Source of the DNA: Pseudoxanthomonas sp. PXM01
Lineage (GTDB): Bacteria; Pseudomonadota; Gammaproteobacteria; Xanthomonadales; Xanthomonadaceae
Assembly (NCBI RefSeq): GCF_014851815.1
Contig: NZ_JACVAJ010000002.1
Coordinates: forward strand, 806,001 to 870,000
Reading direction: 5' to 3'
DNA: 64,000 bases
The translations under genes were made by a program, and so were the position numbers. Under the pieces are notes generated by a model. It saw nothing but the letters and a program-made list of their open reading frames with translations. It was not told the DNA's origin and did not search any database. Positions 56,660 through 64,000 of the stretch are shown here, piece after piece (position 1 is the first letter of the stretch; every line of letters starts with the position of its first letter).

Positions 56660-58293
56660 TCCACCACGGGCTCACGCGGGTCCTTCTGTCGCGTGGCGTC
56701 GCACGCCAGCTCGTTCGGTGCCGCGGGCTGCGCCATGTCGACCCTCGTCCATGCCAGCGGAGGATCGGTGGCGGCGTCGTTCTCATCGCGGCCATCGCCG
56801 TGGACGTCGAAGCGGATCGGCACGCGCACCCACCCCTCGACGGCAACACCGTTCTCCAGGGGCGGATCGAAGGTCCACCGCTTGGCCGCCGCCAGCGATG
56901 CTTCATCGAACACCCCTGCCGGTACAGATTTCTCCACGATCGCTTCGCGGACCCGACCGTCGGGCCCCACGCGGAGCTTCAGCATCACCTGGCCGCTCTG
57001 CTGGCGTGCCTTCGCATCGTCCGGATAGTCGGGCGCCGGCTGCCTGGACACGGCGGCCGCATCCGGACGCGGTGGCCCCGGCTGGCGGCTGACCGTCATC
57101 GCCAACGCAAAGGTGGAACTGCCATCGGCGGAGGTCACCTGGATGGCCGCTTCCCGGTCGAGTGCGGCGATCAACACAGGCGACGACACCATGGCGCCAT
57201 CGACATGCAGAGCGCCCTCGATCTTCACCTGGTCGCCCGCCTTTGGCGTGACGACCATCTGGAGGCGCCATTCGCGCCCGGCCTTCGTACTGGTCACGAT
57301 GCCCACCGGACGACCAGGACCATCGCGAAGGGAGAGCGACTGCTTTTCACCATCGACATCGAGCATGGCGGCGATGCGGTAATGGAAATCCTCACCGCCG
57401 GGCAGTGCGGTGGCAGGCTGTGCCGCCCATGCGGCCATCGCGGAGGCCGCAACGGACACGAGGACGAACGCGCTGGCGACGACTCGACGCATGCGGGTGG
57501 GCAGAGGTTGTCTGAGCATGGCAATCCTTTCCTTGAGCGGATGGTGATTCGACCAATGACAGCCGACCGGCAATGGCGCGCCGGCAAGCTGGGCTTTCAG
57601 CATCGCCTCGCCGTAGGCGCGGCGCGCGGCCGGGTGCCGGGCCATGACCATGGCATCGCAGGCGAATTCCTGGTCCAGCCGATGCAGCCGTGCGGCCACG
57701 TGGACCAGCGGGTTGAACCAGAACAGGCAGCGCATCACCGACGCGAGCAGGTTGGCGACCAGGTCGCCGCGCCGGATATGCAGGCGCTCATGGCAGAGCA
57801 CCAACACCTGTTCTTCTTCGGTGTAGCGGCTGCGGAAGTCCGCAGGCACCACGATCCTCGGCCGCAGCACCCCGAGCGCAGCGGGCAGGCCCTGGTCCGC
57901 CGTGGCGGACAGCACGCCTGGCGATGCCTCCGACATCCGCCCCAGCCCGCGCGTGAAGCGGCGCTGCTGCGTCAGCAGAGCCATCATCGTCATCGCCACA
58001 CCCGCGCCCCAGACCACCAACCACCAGGCCACCGGCCAGGGCATCGACAGTGCGGGTGTCGCCTGCACGGAGACGGGGAGTACGGTCACCAGCGGCTCCG
58101 CCCATTGGATCTCTGTCGTGCGTGCCGGCAGCAGGACGGCCGCACAGGCCAACGGCACGCAGGCCCACAAGGCATGCGCGGCGACGGCGCCCAGGTGACG
58201 TCGTGTTGGCGCGCGTAGCGCCACCACCAGCAGGATCGCCAGTGTGGTCGCCACGGTGGACTCGACCAGCGCCATCGTCAGCTCACCGGTCAT
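56629..58293 (-). CDS. BlaR1/MecR1-type M56 membrane metallopeptidase with C-terminal TonB-like domain
   Basis: The 554-residue product has three to four N-terminal helices and the M56 zinc motif LCHERLHIRRGDL (HExxH, near residue 168), followed by FWFNPLVHVAARLHRLDQEF with the downstream Glu, and ACDAMV. A further helix lies near 270-290 (VVASAFVLVSVAASAMAAWA). The periplasmic C-terminal region (about 295-554) is not a penicillin-binding domain. It ends in a TonB-like module, PDYPDDAKARQQSGQVMLKL with VGPDGRV, and AAAKRWTFDPPLENG. It should cleave the BlaI-type repressor upon an unknown signal. It overlaps blaI by 11 nt. Confidence 0.88.
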   Translation of the reverse strand: MTGELTMALVESTVATTLAILLVVALRAPTRRHLGAVAAHALWACVPLACAAVLLPARTTEIQWAEPLVTVLPVSVQATPALSMPWPVAWWLVVWGAGVAMTMMALLTQQRRFTRGLGRMSEASPGVLSATADQGLPAALGVLRPRIVVPADFRSRYTEEEQVLVLCHERLHIRRGDLVANLLASVMRCLFWFNPLVHVAARLHRLDQEFACDAMVMARHPAARRAYGEAMLKAQLAGAPLPVGCHWSNHHPLKERIAMLRQPLPTRMRRVVASAFVLVSVAASAMAAWAAQPATALPGGEDFHYRIAAMLDVDGEKQSLSLRDGPGRPVGIVTSTKAGREWRLQMVVTPKAGDQVKIEGALHVDGAMVSSPVLIAALDREAAIQVTSADGSSTFALAMTVSRQPGPPRPDAAAVSRQPAPDYPDDAKARQQSGQVMLKLRVGPDGRVREAIVEKSVPAGVFDEASLAAAKRWTFDPPLENGVAVEGWVRVPIRFDVHGDGRDENDAATDPPLAWTRVDMAQPAAPNELACDATRQKDPREPVVDCGMRLAQTR

Positions 58294-58651
58294 CGTCGAG
58301 CTCCGCGATCAGGCGCTTCAGTTCGGCGATATCGGCGGGCGACAGCTTGCGCTGCTCGCTGAAGTGCGCCACCAGCGGCGCCACCCGCCCGCCGAAAAGC
58401 CGGTCGACGAGGCTCGTGCTCTGCTCCGCCAGCCAGGCATCACGCGCCAGTACGGGGGAATAGAGATAACGCCTTCCCTCCTTGTCCGCACGGATCGCAC
58501 CCTTGTTGAGCAGCCGGTTCAACAGGGTCTTGACCGTGGGCTCGGCCCACTCGGCCCGACCGGCGAGCGCCGCGACGACGTCTTCCGCCGTGGCGGGATG
58601 TCGGCGCCAGAGAACGTCCATCACCACCGCTTCGGCTTCACTGATCGACAT
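58283..58651 (-). CDS. blaI: BlaI/MecI family transcriptional repressor
   Basis: The 122-residue product is a winged-helix dimeric repressor: MSISEAEAVVMDVLWRRHPA, VKTLLNRLLNKGAIRADKEG, RRYLYSPVLARDAWLAEQST and a C-terminal dimerisation helix (SPADIAELKRLIAEL). The scissile region cut by BlaR1-type peptidases would lie in the C-terminal part. It is first in the blaI-blaR1-TonB-like operon. Two palindromic operators lie directly upstream, one over the -10 box. No beta-lactamase gene is linked. Confidence 0.9.
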   Translation of the reverse strand: MSISEAEAVVMDVLWRRHPATAEDVVAALAGRAEWAEPTVKTLLNRLLNKGAIRADKEGRRYLYSPVLARDAWLAEQSTSLVDRLFGGRVAPLVAHFSEQRKLSPADIAELKRLIAELDDDR

Positions 58652-58655
58652 GCGT

Positions 58656-58705
58656 TTACGCCTGTAATTTTTATTGATTACGCCCGTAATCGGATTCGAT
58701 GTCAA
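58656..58705 (-). promoter_or_regulatory. blaI promoter with two BlaI-type operators
   Basis: On the minus strand a perfect -35 (TTGACA, 58705-58700), a 17-bp spacer and a -10-like CGTAAT (58682-58677) are visible. TTACGCCCGTAA (58678-58689, extended to ATTACGCCCGTAAT) covers the -10, and TTACGCCTGTAA (58656-58667) lies between promoter and ATG. Their centres are 22 bp apart, two helical turns, as expected for cooperative repressor dimers. Confidence 0.82.
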
Positions 58706-58760
58706 CCCTGCGGTGCGACCAATCGTCGGTCCCTAACGCGGACTCGCCTAAGCTCTGCGC

Positions 58761-60701
58761 ATGGCCAAGCACCTCAACGACCTCGAAGAAGCCGTCGACC
58801 TCATCCTGTCCCACACCTATGGGCCGCTGCGCATGGGCGCACCGCTGGGGATCGGCAAGCCACACCGGCTGCTCAACGCGCTGTACGCGCGCATCGCCGC
58901 GGATCCGTCGCGCCCGTGGACGCTGTACACGGCGCTGTCGCTGGATCCGCCCGGCGGCGGCAAGGGCCTCGAAGCACGCTTCGTGAAGCCGTTCGCCGCA
59001 CGACACTTCGGCGAGGACTTCCCGCGACTCGCCTACGTGCAGGCGATCAAGCGCGACGCGCTGCCGGCGAACATCGAGGTGGAAGAGTTCTACATGCAGG
59101 GCGGTGCGTTGCTGCGCTCGACCACGGCGCAACGCCATTACGCCAGCCTCAACTACACCCACGTCGCCCGTGCGCTGGCCGATCGCGAACTCAACGTCAT
59201 CGTGCAGAAAGTCGCACGCGAGCCGAACGGCACCCGGCTGTCGTTTTCATGCAACAACGACCTTACCCAGGATGCCGTGGATGCCATCGTCGCGCGAGGA
59301 CTTCCGCGGCCTATGCTGGTGGCCGAAGTCGATCCCGATCTGCCTTGGATCGGCGGTACCGCCGCGGTCGAGGAGGACTACTTCGACCTGGTCGTCTCGC
59401 CGTCGGGCCCTTATCCCCGCCTGTTCGGACTACCGCGCCAGCCGGTGTCGGACGTCGACTACGCCATCGGCCTGTACGCCAGTGCGCTGGTGCGCGACGG
59501 CGGCACACTGCAGATCGGCATCGGTGCGCTGGCCGATGCGCTGTGTCACGCGCTGGTGCTGCGCCACACCGACAACGCGACCTACCGCCGCGTGCTGGCG
59601 GCGCTGGATCCGGAACTGGAACGGCACCCTGCCGTGATCGCCAGCGGCGGCCTGGATGTCTTCGCCGTCGGCCTGTACGGCTGCAGCGAGATGGTCAACG
59701 AAGGTTTCAAGCGACTGGTCGAGACCGGCGTGATCCGCCGCAAGGTGGTGGACGACGAAGCGCTGATGCAGCGCCTCGCCGATGGCACCGCCAACCTTGG
59801 CGACCAGGCAAGGCTGGAGCGCGATGGCGAATACCTGCATGGTGCGTTCTACCTTGGCTCGCCGGCGTTCTACGACTGGCTGCGCGCGTTGCCGGATGAC
59901 CAGCGCCGCGCGATCGGCATGCGCCGCATCAGCCTGATCAACGAACTGGAGCGTGGACGGGAATCGCTGGCGCGCCTGCAACGCCACGACGCGCGTTTCT
60001 TCAACTCCTGCATGATGGCGACCGTGCTGGGTGCCGCGGTGTCCGACGGTCTGGAAGATGGTCGCGTGGTGTCCGGCGTCGGCGGGCAGTACAACTTCGT
60101 CGACATGTCGAATGCGCTGGACGGCGCGCGCAGCGTGCTGATGTTCCGCGCGGTACGCGAGGATGCCGGGGCCGCCGGATCGAACGTGCGCTGGAACTAC
60201 GGTCACGCGACCATCCCGCGCCACCTGCGCGACCTGTACGTCAACGAGTACGGCATCGCCGATGTCCGCGGCAAGAACGACGAGGACTGCATCATCGCCA
60301 TGGGCGGCATCACCGATGCGCGCTTCCAGCAGGGATTGATGGAACAGGCGCAGCAGGCAGGCAAGTTGCGCGCCGGCTTCCATCCGCCCGGCCATTGGAT
60401 CGACAACACGCCAGTGCATCTCTCGGCGCGGCTGCGTGCGTTCCGCCACGACGGCACCCTGCCGGACTATCCACTGGGCAGCGACTTCACCGAGGTGGAG
60501 CAGCGCATCGTCAAGGCGCTGGGCTGGCTGAAGGCGAATACCGCCACGACGGGGCAGAAGATCGGCACGGTGTTGCGGGCATTGAGTGCGCGATCGGACG
60601 ACACCGAGGCCATGGCACGCATGGGGCTGGCGGCGCCAGGCACGCCAGGCGAACGTCTGGAAGCAAAGCTGTTGGCGCTGGGATTGCGCGTGACGAAGTA
60701 A
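58761..60701 (+). CDS. Acetyl-CoA hydrolase/transferase family protein
   Basis: The 646-residue product has an N-terminal region (about 1-260) of the family followed by a C-terminal AcetylCoA_hyd_C domain (about 420-570) with SGVGGQYNFVDMSNALDGAR, RWNYGHATIPRHLRDLYVNE and YGIADVRGKNDEDCI. The catalytic Glu segment of family-I CoA transferases is probably in VNEYGIADVRG. It is longer than the usual 500-residue enzymes because of inserts around 130-200 and 300-400. The reaction is likely CoA transfer or hydrolysis of acetyl-CoA; the acceptor is unknown. Confidence 0.85.
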   Translation: MAKHLNDLEEAVDLILSHTYGPLRMGAPLGIGKPHRLLNALYARIAADPSRPWTLYTALSLDPPGGGKGLEARFVKPFAARHFGEDFPRLAYVQAIKRDALPANIEVEEFYMQGGALLRSTTAQRHYASLNYTHVARALADRELNVIVQKVAREPNGTRLSFSCNNDLTQDAVDAIVARGLPRPMLVAEVDPDLPWIGGTAAVEEDYFDLVVSPSGPYPRLFGLPRQPVSDVDYAIGLYASALVRDGGTLQIGIGALADALCHALVLRHTDNATYRRVLAALDPELERHPAVIASGGLDVFAVGLYGCSEMVNEGFKRLVETGVIRRKVVDDEALMQRLADGTANLGDQARLERDGEYLHGAFYLGSPAFYDWLRALPDDQRRAIGMRRISLINELERGRESLARLQRHDARFFNSCMMATVLGAAVSDGLEDGRVVSGVGGQYNFVDMSNALDGARSVLMFRAVREDAGAAGSNVRWNYGHATIPRHLRDLYVNEYGIADVRGKNDEDCIIAMGGITDARFQQGLMEQAQQAGKLRAGFHPPGHWIDNTPVHLSARLRAFRHDGTLPDYPLGSDFTEVEQRIVKALGWLKANTATTGQKIGTVLRALSARSDDTEAMARMGLAAPGTPGERLEAKLLALGLRVTK

Positions 60702-60705
60702 AGCA

Positions 60706-60763
60706 TCGGGGCTGAAGCCCCTCCTACATGGTTGTCTCTCTGTAGGAGGGGCTTCAGCCCCGA
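60706..60763. repeat. REP pair (REPIN-like), GTAGGAGGGGCTTCAGCCCC family, heads inward
   Basis: Two perfect inverted copies of a REP face each other: TCGGGGCTGAAGCCCCTCC and its complement, with 12 nt between TACA and TGTA. Each half begins with a GTAG head and folds into a GGGGCTTCAGCCCC hairpin. The element lies between the hydrolase stop and the end of the RAYT gene (15 nt away) and may also terminate both genes, which converge here. Confidence 0.9.
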
Positions 60764-60778
60764 CCGCTCCGCGATTCT

Positions 60779-61252
60779 TCAGTCAAGCCAGACCGCATTC
60801 CAGTACGGATAGTCGCGAAGTCGACTGACCAGACCCGCCCTGACAGGATTGGTGATGATGTAGCGGGCAGCGACCAACACATCATCGTCCTGTCGCAATG
60901 CGCGATCATGGAATCCGTCCGCCCATACTGGCCTTCCGGCCATTACGCCGCGCACCGCATGCGCCGACCGCCCTTTCGCTGCGCCCACGACATGCGCAAG
61001 CGTCGCTCCGCCGGTCAATCGCACTAGTCCATGCCAATGGTCCGGCATCAGCACCCAGCAGAGTAGTTCTGCATGTGGCGACCAGGCGCTGCGAGTCGCG
61101 AGCACTGCCGATAGCCTGCTGGCGGCTTCCCATCGGCTGAAGTGCGGTTCCCGTCGATGCGTCGTCGTGGTCACCAGATAGATGCGACCCGACTCGGACC
61201 TGCGACCTCTTCGCAATGCTTGGTGACCGGAGCCGGGATACGAAAAAGCCAT
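60779..61252 (-). CDS. rayT: REP-associated tyrosine transposase (RAYT, TnpA_REP, Y1/HUH)
   Basis: The 157-residue product has the HUH motif in CWVLMPDHWHGLVRLT (His72 and His74) and the catalytic Tyr in AARYIITNPVRAGLV (Tyr131), with the basic start RRGRRSESGRIYLVTT. It belongs to the IS200/IS605-like RAYT family, which nicks single-stranded REP DNA at the GTRG head. REPs of one family flank it on both sides, so these are its likely substrates. The only suitable ATG lies inside the tkt terminator hairpin, and no Shine-Dalgarno sequence is evident. Confidence 0.92.
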   Translation of the reverse strand: MAFSYPGSGHQALRRGRRSESGRIYLVTTTTHRREPHFSRWEAASRLSAVLATRSAWSPHAELLCWVLMPDHWHGLVRLTGGATLAHVVGAAKGRSAHAVRGVMAGRPVWADGFHDRALRQDDDVLVAARYIITNPVRAGLVSRLRDYPYWNAVWLD

Positions 61253-61279
61253 GGCGCAAGGTCATGCGCCATGGCTTTC
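61244..61279 (-). terminator. tkt terminator hairpin overlapping the RAYT start codon
   Basis: AAAGCCATGGCGCA (61245-61258) pairs perfectly with TGCGCCATGGCTTT (61265-61278) around a 6-nt loop. On the minus strand the stem is followed by TTCG after a TTTTT run. It lies downstream of tkt. The ATG of the RAYT gene (61252-61250) is inside the 3' arm. Confidence 0.85.
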
Positions 61280-61330
61280 GTAGCTATCGGTGAACCCCTC
61301 TCTTTGAGCGAGGGGAACTCCGACGCGATC

Positions 61331-61350
61331 AGGCTGAAGCCCCTCCTACA
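61331..61350. repeat. Single REP, GTAGGAGGGGCTTCAGCC family
   Basis: GGCTGAAGCCCCTCCTACA is the same sequence as one arm of the REP pair at 60706, with one change near the stem base. It lies upstream of the RAYT gene, 15 nt from the tkt stop, so the transposase gene is bracketed by its REP family. Confidence 0.8.
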
Positions 61351-61365
61351 ACGAGATGGACCGCC

Positions 61366-63363
61366 TCAGAGCGACTTCGCCGCCTCGACCACCGCGTCGG
61401 CGGTGATGCCGAAATGCTTGTACAGCGCGTCGGCCGGCGCGGAGGCGCCGAAGGTCGTCATGCCGATGACCGCGCCGTCCAGGCCGACGTACTTGCCCCA
61501 GAAGTCGGCGATGGCGGCTTCGATCGCGACGCGCTTGCGCACGGCCTTCGGCAGCACCGCTTCGCGGTAGGCGGCGTCCTGGCGGTCGAACACGTCGGTC
61601 GACGGCATCGACACCACGCGCGTCTTGATGCCCTGTCCATCGAGCGTGGCCTTCGCCTGCGTGGCGAGACCGACTTCCGAGCCGGTCGCGATCAGGATCA
61701 CGTCCGGCGTGCCGTCGGCATCGGCCAGCACGTAGCCGCCGCGCGCGATCTCGCCGACCTGTGCGTCGGTACGCGGCTGATGCGGCAGGTTCTGGCGCGA
61801 GAACACCAGGCAGCTCGGGCCGTCCTGGCGGACGATGGCCTGCTTCCATGCCACCGCGGATTCCACCGCATCGCACGGACGCCACACGTCATTGTTCGGA
61901 ATGTAGCGCAGCGACGCGAGATGCTCGACCGGCTGGTGGGTCGGACCGTCTTCGCCCAGGCCGATGGAGTCGTGCGTATACACGTGGATCGCGTGCGCCG
62001 GAATCAGCGCGCTCATGCGCACACCGTTGCGCGCGTAGTCGCTGAACACCAGGAAGGTGGCGTCGAACGGTACGAAGCCGCCGTGCAGCGCCAGGCCGTT
62101 CGCGATCGCGGTCATGCCGAACTCGCGCACGCCGTAGTACACGTAGTTGGCGTTCGGATCGGTGGTGGAGACCGACTTGCTGGCCTTCCACAGCGTCAGG
62201 TTGGAGTGCGCCAGGTCGGCGGAACCGCCGACCAGTTCCGGCAACAGCGGCGCGAACGCTTCGATGGCGTTCTGCGAGGCCTTGCGCGAGGCGATGACCG
62301 GGCCTTCGGCCTGCACCTTGGCGATGTACGCATCAGCCTGCGCGGCGAAGTCGGCCGGCAGCTCGCCGGAAGCACGACGCTTCAGCTCGGTGGCCTGTTC
62401 CGGGAACTGCGCGGTGTAGGCGTCGAGCAGCGTATTCCAGTCGGCTTCCAGCGCCTTGCCGGCGTCGACCTTGTTCCAGCCGGCGTAAATCTCGGCGGGG
62501 ACCTCGAACGGACCGTACGGCCATTCCAGCGCGGCGCGCGTGGCCTCCAGTTCGTCCTTGCCCAGCGGGGCGCCGTGGCTGGACTCCTTGCCGGCCTTGT
62601 TCGGCGAACCGAAGCCGATCGTCGTGCGGCAGCAGATCAGCGTCGGCTTGTCGGTGGCCTTCAGCGCGGTATCGATGGCGGTCTTGATCTCGATCGGGTC
62701 ATGGCCGTTGACGTTGCGCACCACCTGCCAGCCGTAGGCCTCGAAGCGGGCCGGCGTGTCGTCGGTGAACCAGCCGTCGGTGTTGCCGTCGATGGAAATC
62801 TTGTTGTCGTCCCAGAAGCAGACCAGCTTGCCCAGGCCCCAGGTGCCGGCGAGCGAGGCGGCTTCATGCGAGACGCCTTCCATCAGGCAGCCGTCGCCCA
62901 TGAACACGAAGGTGCGGTGGTCGACGATGGCGTGGCCTTCGCGGTTGAAGCGCTGCGCCAGCAGCTTCTCAGCCAGCGCGAAGCCGACGGCGTTGGCGAA
63001 ACCCTGGCCGAGCGGACCGGTGGTCGTTTCGACGCCCGGCGTCTCGTGGCGTTCCGGGTGGCCGGCGGTCTTGCTGTGCAGCTGGCGGAAGTTCTTCAGC
63101 TCCTGCAGTGGCAGGTCGTAGCCGGCCAGGTGCAGCAGCGCGTACTGCAGCATCGAACCGTGGCCGTTGGACAGGATGAAGCGGTCGCGGTTGAACCAGT
63201 GCGGGTTCGACGGGCTGTGGCGGTAGTAGTCGTTCCACAGCACTTCGGCGATATCGGCCATGCCCATGGGCATGCCGGGATGGCCGGAATTGGCGGCCTG
63301 CACCGCGTCGGCGGCGAGGAAACGGATGGCGTTGGCGAGCTGGCGGCGGGTGGGCGTCGTCAT
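61366..63363 (-). CDS. tkt: Transketolase
   Basis: The TPP enzyme moves two-carbon units between sugar phosphates. The 665-residue product has [55 protein letters not shown], the TPP motif [18 protein letters not shown] with downstream DDNKISIDG, the phosphate-binding [11 protein letters not shown], and the pyrimidine domain [16 protein letters not shown]. The start [16 protein letters not shown] is preceded by a GC-rich 100-bp gap. Its terminator overlaps the RAYT start. Confidence 0.97.
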   Translation of the reverse strand: MTTPTRRQLANAIRFLAADAVQAANSGHPGMPMGMADIAEVLWNDYYRHSPSNPHWFNRDRFILSNGHGSMLQYALLHLAGYDLPLQELKNFRQLHSKTAGHPERHETPGVETTTGPLGQGFANAVGFALAEKLLAQRFNREGHAIVDHRTFVFMGDGCLMEGVSHEAASLAGTWGLGKLVCFWDDNKISIDGNTDGWFTDDTPARFEAYGWQVVRNVNGHDPIEIKTAIDTALKATDKPTLICCRTTIGFGSPNKAGKESSHGAPLGKDELEATRAALEWPYGPFEVPAEIYAGWNKVDAGKALEADWNTLLDAYTAQFPEQATELKRRASGELPADFAAQADAYIAKVQAEGPVIASRKASQNAIEAFAPLLPELVGGSADLAHSNLTLWKASKSVSTTDPNANYVYYGVREFGMTAIANGLALHGGFVPFDATFLVFSDYARNGVRMSALIPAHAIHVYTHDSIGLGEDGPTHQPVEHLASLRYIPNNDVWRPCDAVESAVAWKQAIVRQDGPSCLVFSRQNLPHQPRTDAQVGEIARGGYVLADADGTPDVILIATGSEVGLATQAKATLDGQGIKTRVVSMPSTDVFDRQDAAYREAVLPKAVRKRVAIEAAIADFWGKYVGLDGAVIGMTTFGASAPADALYKHFGITADAVVEAAKSL

Positions 63364-63463
63364 GGGGGTCGGGACAGAGGGGGCGGCGCCCGGCGGGCTG
63401 CGGGCCGCCCATTGTCCCACCCCCCGCTCGCCCTGTCGCGGTTGCGGGTCCCCGCCCGGGGTG

Positions 63464-64000
63464 TTAGCCGGGGTTTCCGGGCAGCTTCACGTCGCCCTTT
63501 TCGCCCTTGGCCACCAGCGAGGCCAGGGTCAGGTCGCCGGTGACATTGAGCGTGGTGCGGCACATGTCGAGGAAGTGGTTCACGCCCAGGATCAGGCCGA
63601 TGCCGATCGGGTTCACGCCGACCATCGCGCAGATCAGTGCTACCACCGGCAGCGAGCCCGACGGCACGCCGGCCGTGCCGATGCCGCCCAGGATGCACAC
63701 CAGCATCACCATGAACTGCTGACCCAGCGACAGGTCCACGCCGAAGAACTGCGCCAGGAAGATCACCGTCACGCCCTCGAACAGCGCGGTGCCGTTCTGG
63801 TTGGCGGTGGCGCCCACGGTCAGCACGAAGCGCGAGACCGTGCGCGGCAGGCCCAGCTTCTCGTCCGCCACGCGCAGCGCGGTCGGCAGCGTGGCGTTGC
63901 TGGACGCGGTGGAGAACGCCATCACCATCGCTTCCTGCGCGCCGCGGAAGAACGTCAGCGGCGAATAGCCGGCCAGCTTCAGCGCGATCGAATAGCTGAC
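63464..64000 (-). CDS. Dicarboxylate/amino acid:cation symporter (SDF family), C-terminal part
   Basis: The 178 residues present are the C-terminal half of a GltP/DctA-like transporter; the frame continues beyond the window edge. Key motifs are [20 protein letters not shown] (serine-rich re-entrant loop), [20 protein letters not shown] (NMDGT-like substrate/sodium site), [18 protein letters not shown] and [20 protein letters not shown]. It imports C4-dicarboxylates or acidic amino acids with sodium or protons. The end LPGNPG is charged-poor and normal for the family. Confidence 0.93.
   Translation of the reverse strand, partial: VSYSIALKLAGYSPLTFFRGAQEAMVMAFSTASSNATLPTALRVADEKLGLPRTVSRFVLTVGATANQNGTALFEGVTVIFLAQFFGVDLSLGQQFMVMLVCILGGIGTAGVPSGSLPVVALICAMVGVNPIGIGLILGVNHFLDMCRTTLNVTGDLTLASLVAKGEKGDVKLPGNPG

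Overview
The window is a contiguous, GC-rich, gene-dense stretch of a gammaproteobacterial chromosome. Gene content and order point to the Xanthomonadaceae/Lysobacteraceae (a Pseudoxanthomonas-, Lysobacter- or Stenotrophomonas-like organism): class I fructose-bisphosphate aldolase beside pyk and pgk, a CysNC fusion with a PAPS-type CysH, an nrdR-ribD-ribE-ribBA order, and REP-type intergenic palindromes with a RAYT transposase. The genus is an inference. No rRNA, tRNA, CRISPR, prophage or classical IS element was seen.

Layout. 1-5.2 kb: one minus-strand train glyA > nrdR > GNAT > ribD > SAM-methyltransferase > FMN riboswitch > ribE > ribBA (cut by the window edge). 5.3-14.6 kb: housekeeping and single genes, namely an RcnB-like Arg/Asp-rich protein, ettA, a DUF3667 membrane protein, pncB, an unusual soluble MCP-like sensor, a Rieske protein, an FAH-family hydrolase, mscL and a secreted M28 peptidase. 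14.6-22 kb: REP pair, a YfiF-like RNA methyltransferase coupled to an AlsT symporter, and an RND efflux pair with an overlapping GNAT gene. 22.1-36.5 kb: a nearly complete assimilatory sulfate reduction locus, cysD-cysNC divergent from cysJ-cysI-cysH, then cysB divergent from cysG-cysK. It is interrupted by a LytS/LytTR two-component pair and three small envelope genes. 36.5-41 kb: a DUF6265 protein, a second REP pair, and marR-emrA-emrB-yaeR. 41-51 kb: central carbon genes fba, pyk, gph, pgk and gap, with a DUF2339/DUF3999 membrane pair inserted between gap and pgk. 51.3-56 kb: ompW with a perfect FNR-type site, an S1/P1 nuclease, a small molybdopterin-fold protein, modABC and a flavin reductase-like protein. 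56.1-58.7 kb: a BlaI/BlaR1-type system whose BlaR1 ends in a TonB-like domain. 58.8-64 kb: an acetyl-CoA hydrolase/transferase, a RAYT transposase flanked by its presumptive cognate REPs, tkt and the end of a dicarboxylate symporter.

How the genes work together. Sulfate is activated by CysD/CysN, phosphorylated by the CysC domain, reduced by CysH and CysJI using siroheme made by CysG, and fixed by CysK, with CysB as the probable regulator. fba, pgk, gap, pyk and tkt cover lower glycolysis and the non-oxidative pentose phosphate branch. The rib genes are probably controlled by FMN through the leader ahead of ribE.

Most of the window is ordinary core genome. The best leads are the RAYT/REP locus, where the transposase start codon lies inside the tkt terminator hairpin; the BlaI-BlaR1(TonB) module with two identical-core operators over its promoter; the soluble sensor with an N-terminal MCP-tip-like segment; and the FMN leader with a visible Shine-Dalgarno-sequestering hairpin. 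I did not find a clearly new multi-gene defence or biosynthetic system.
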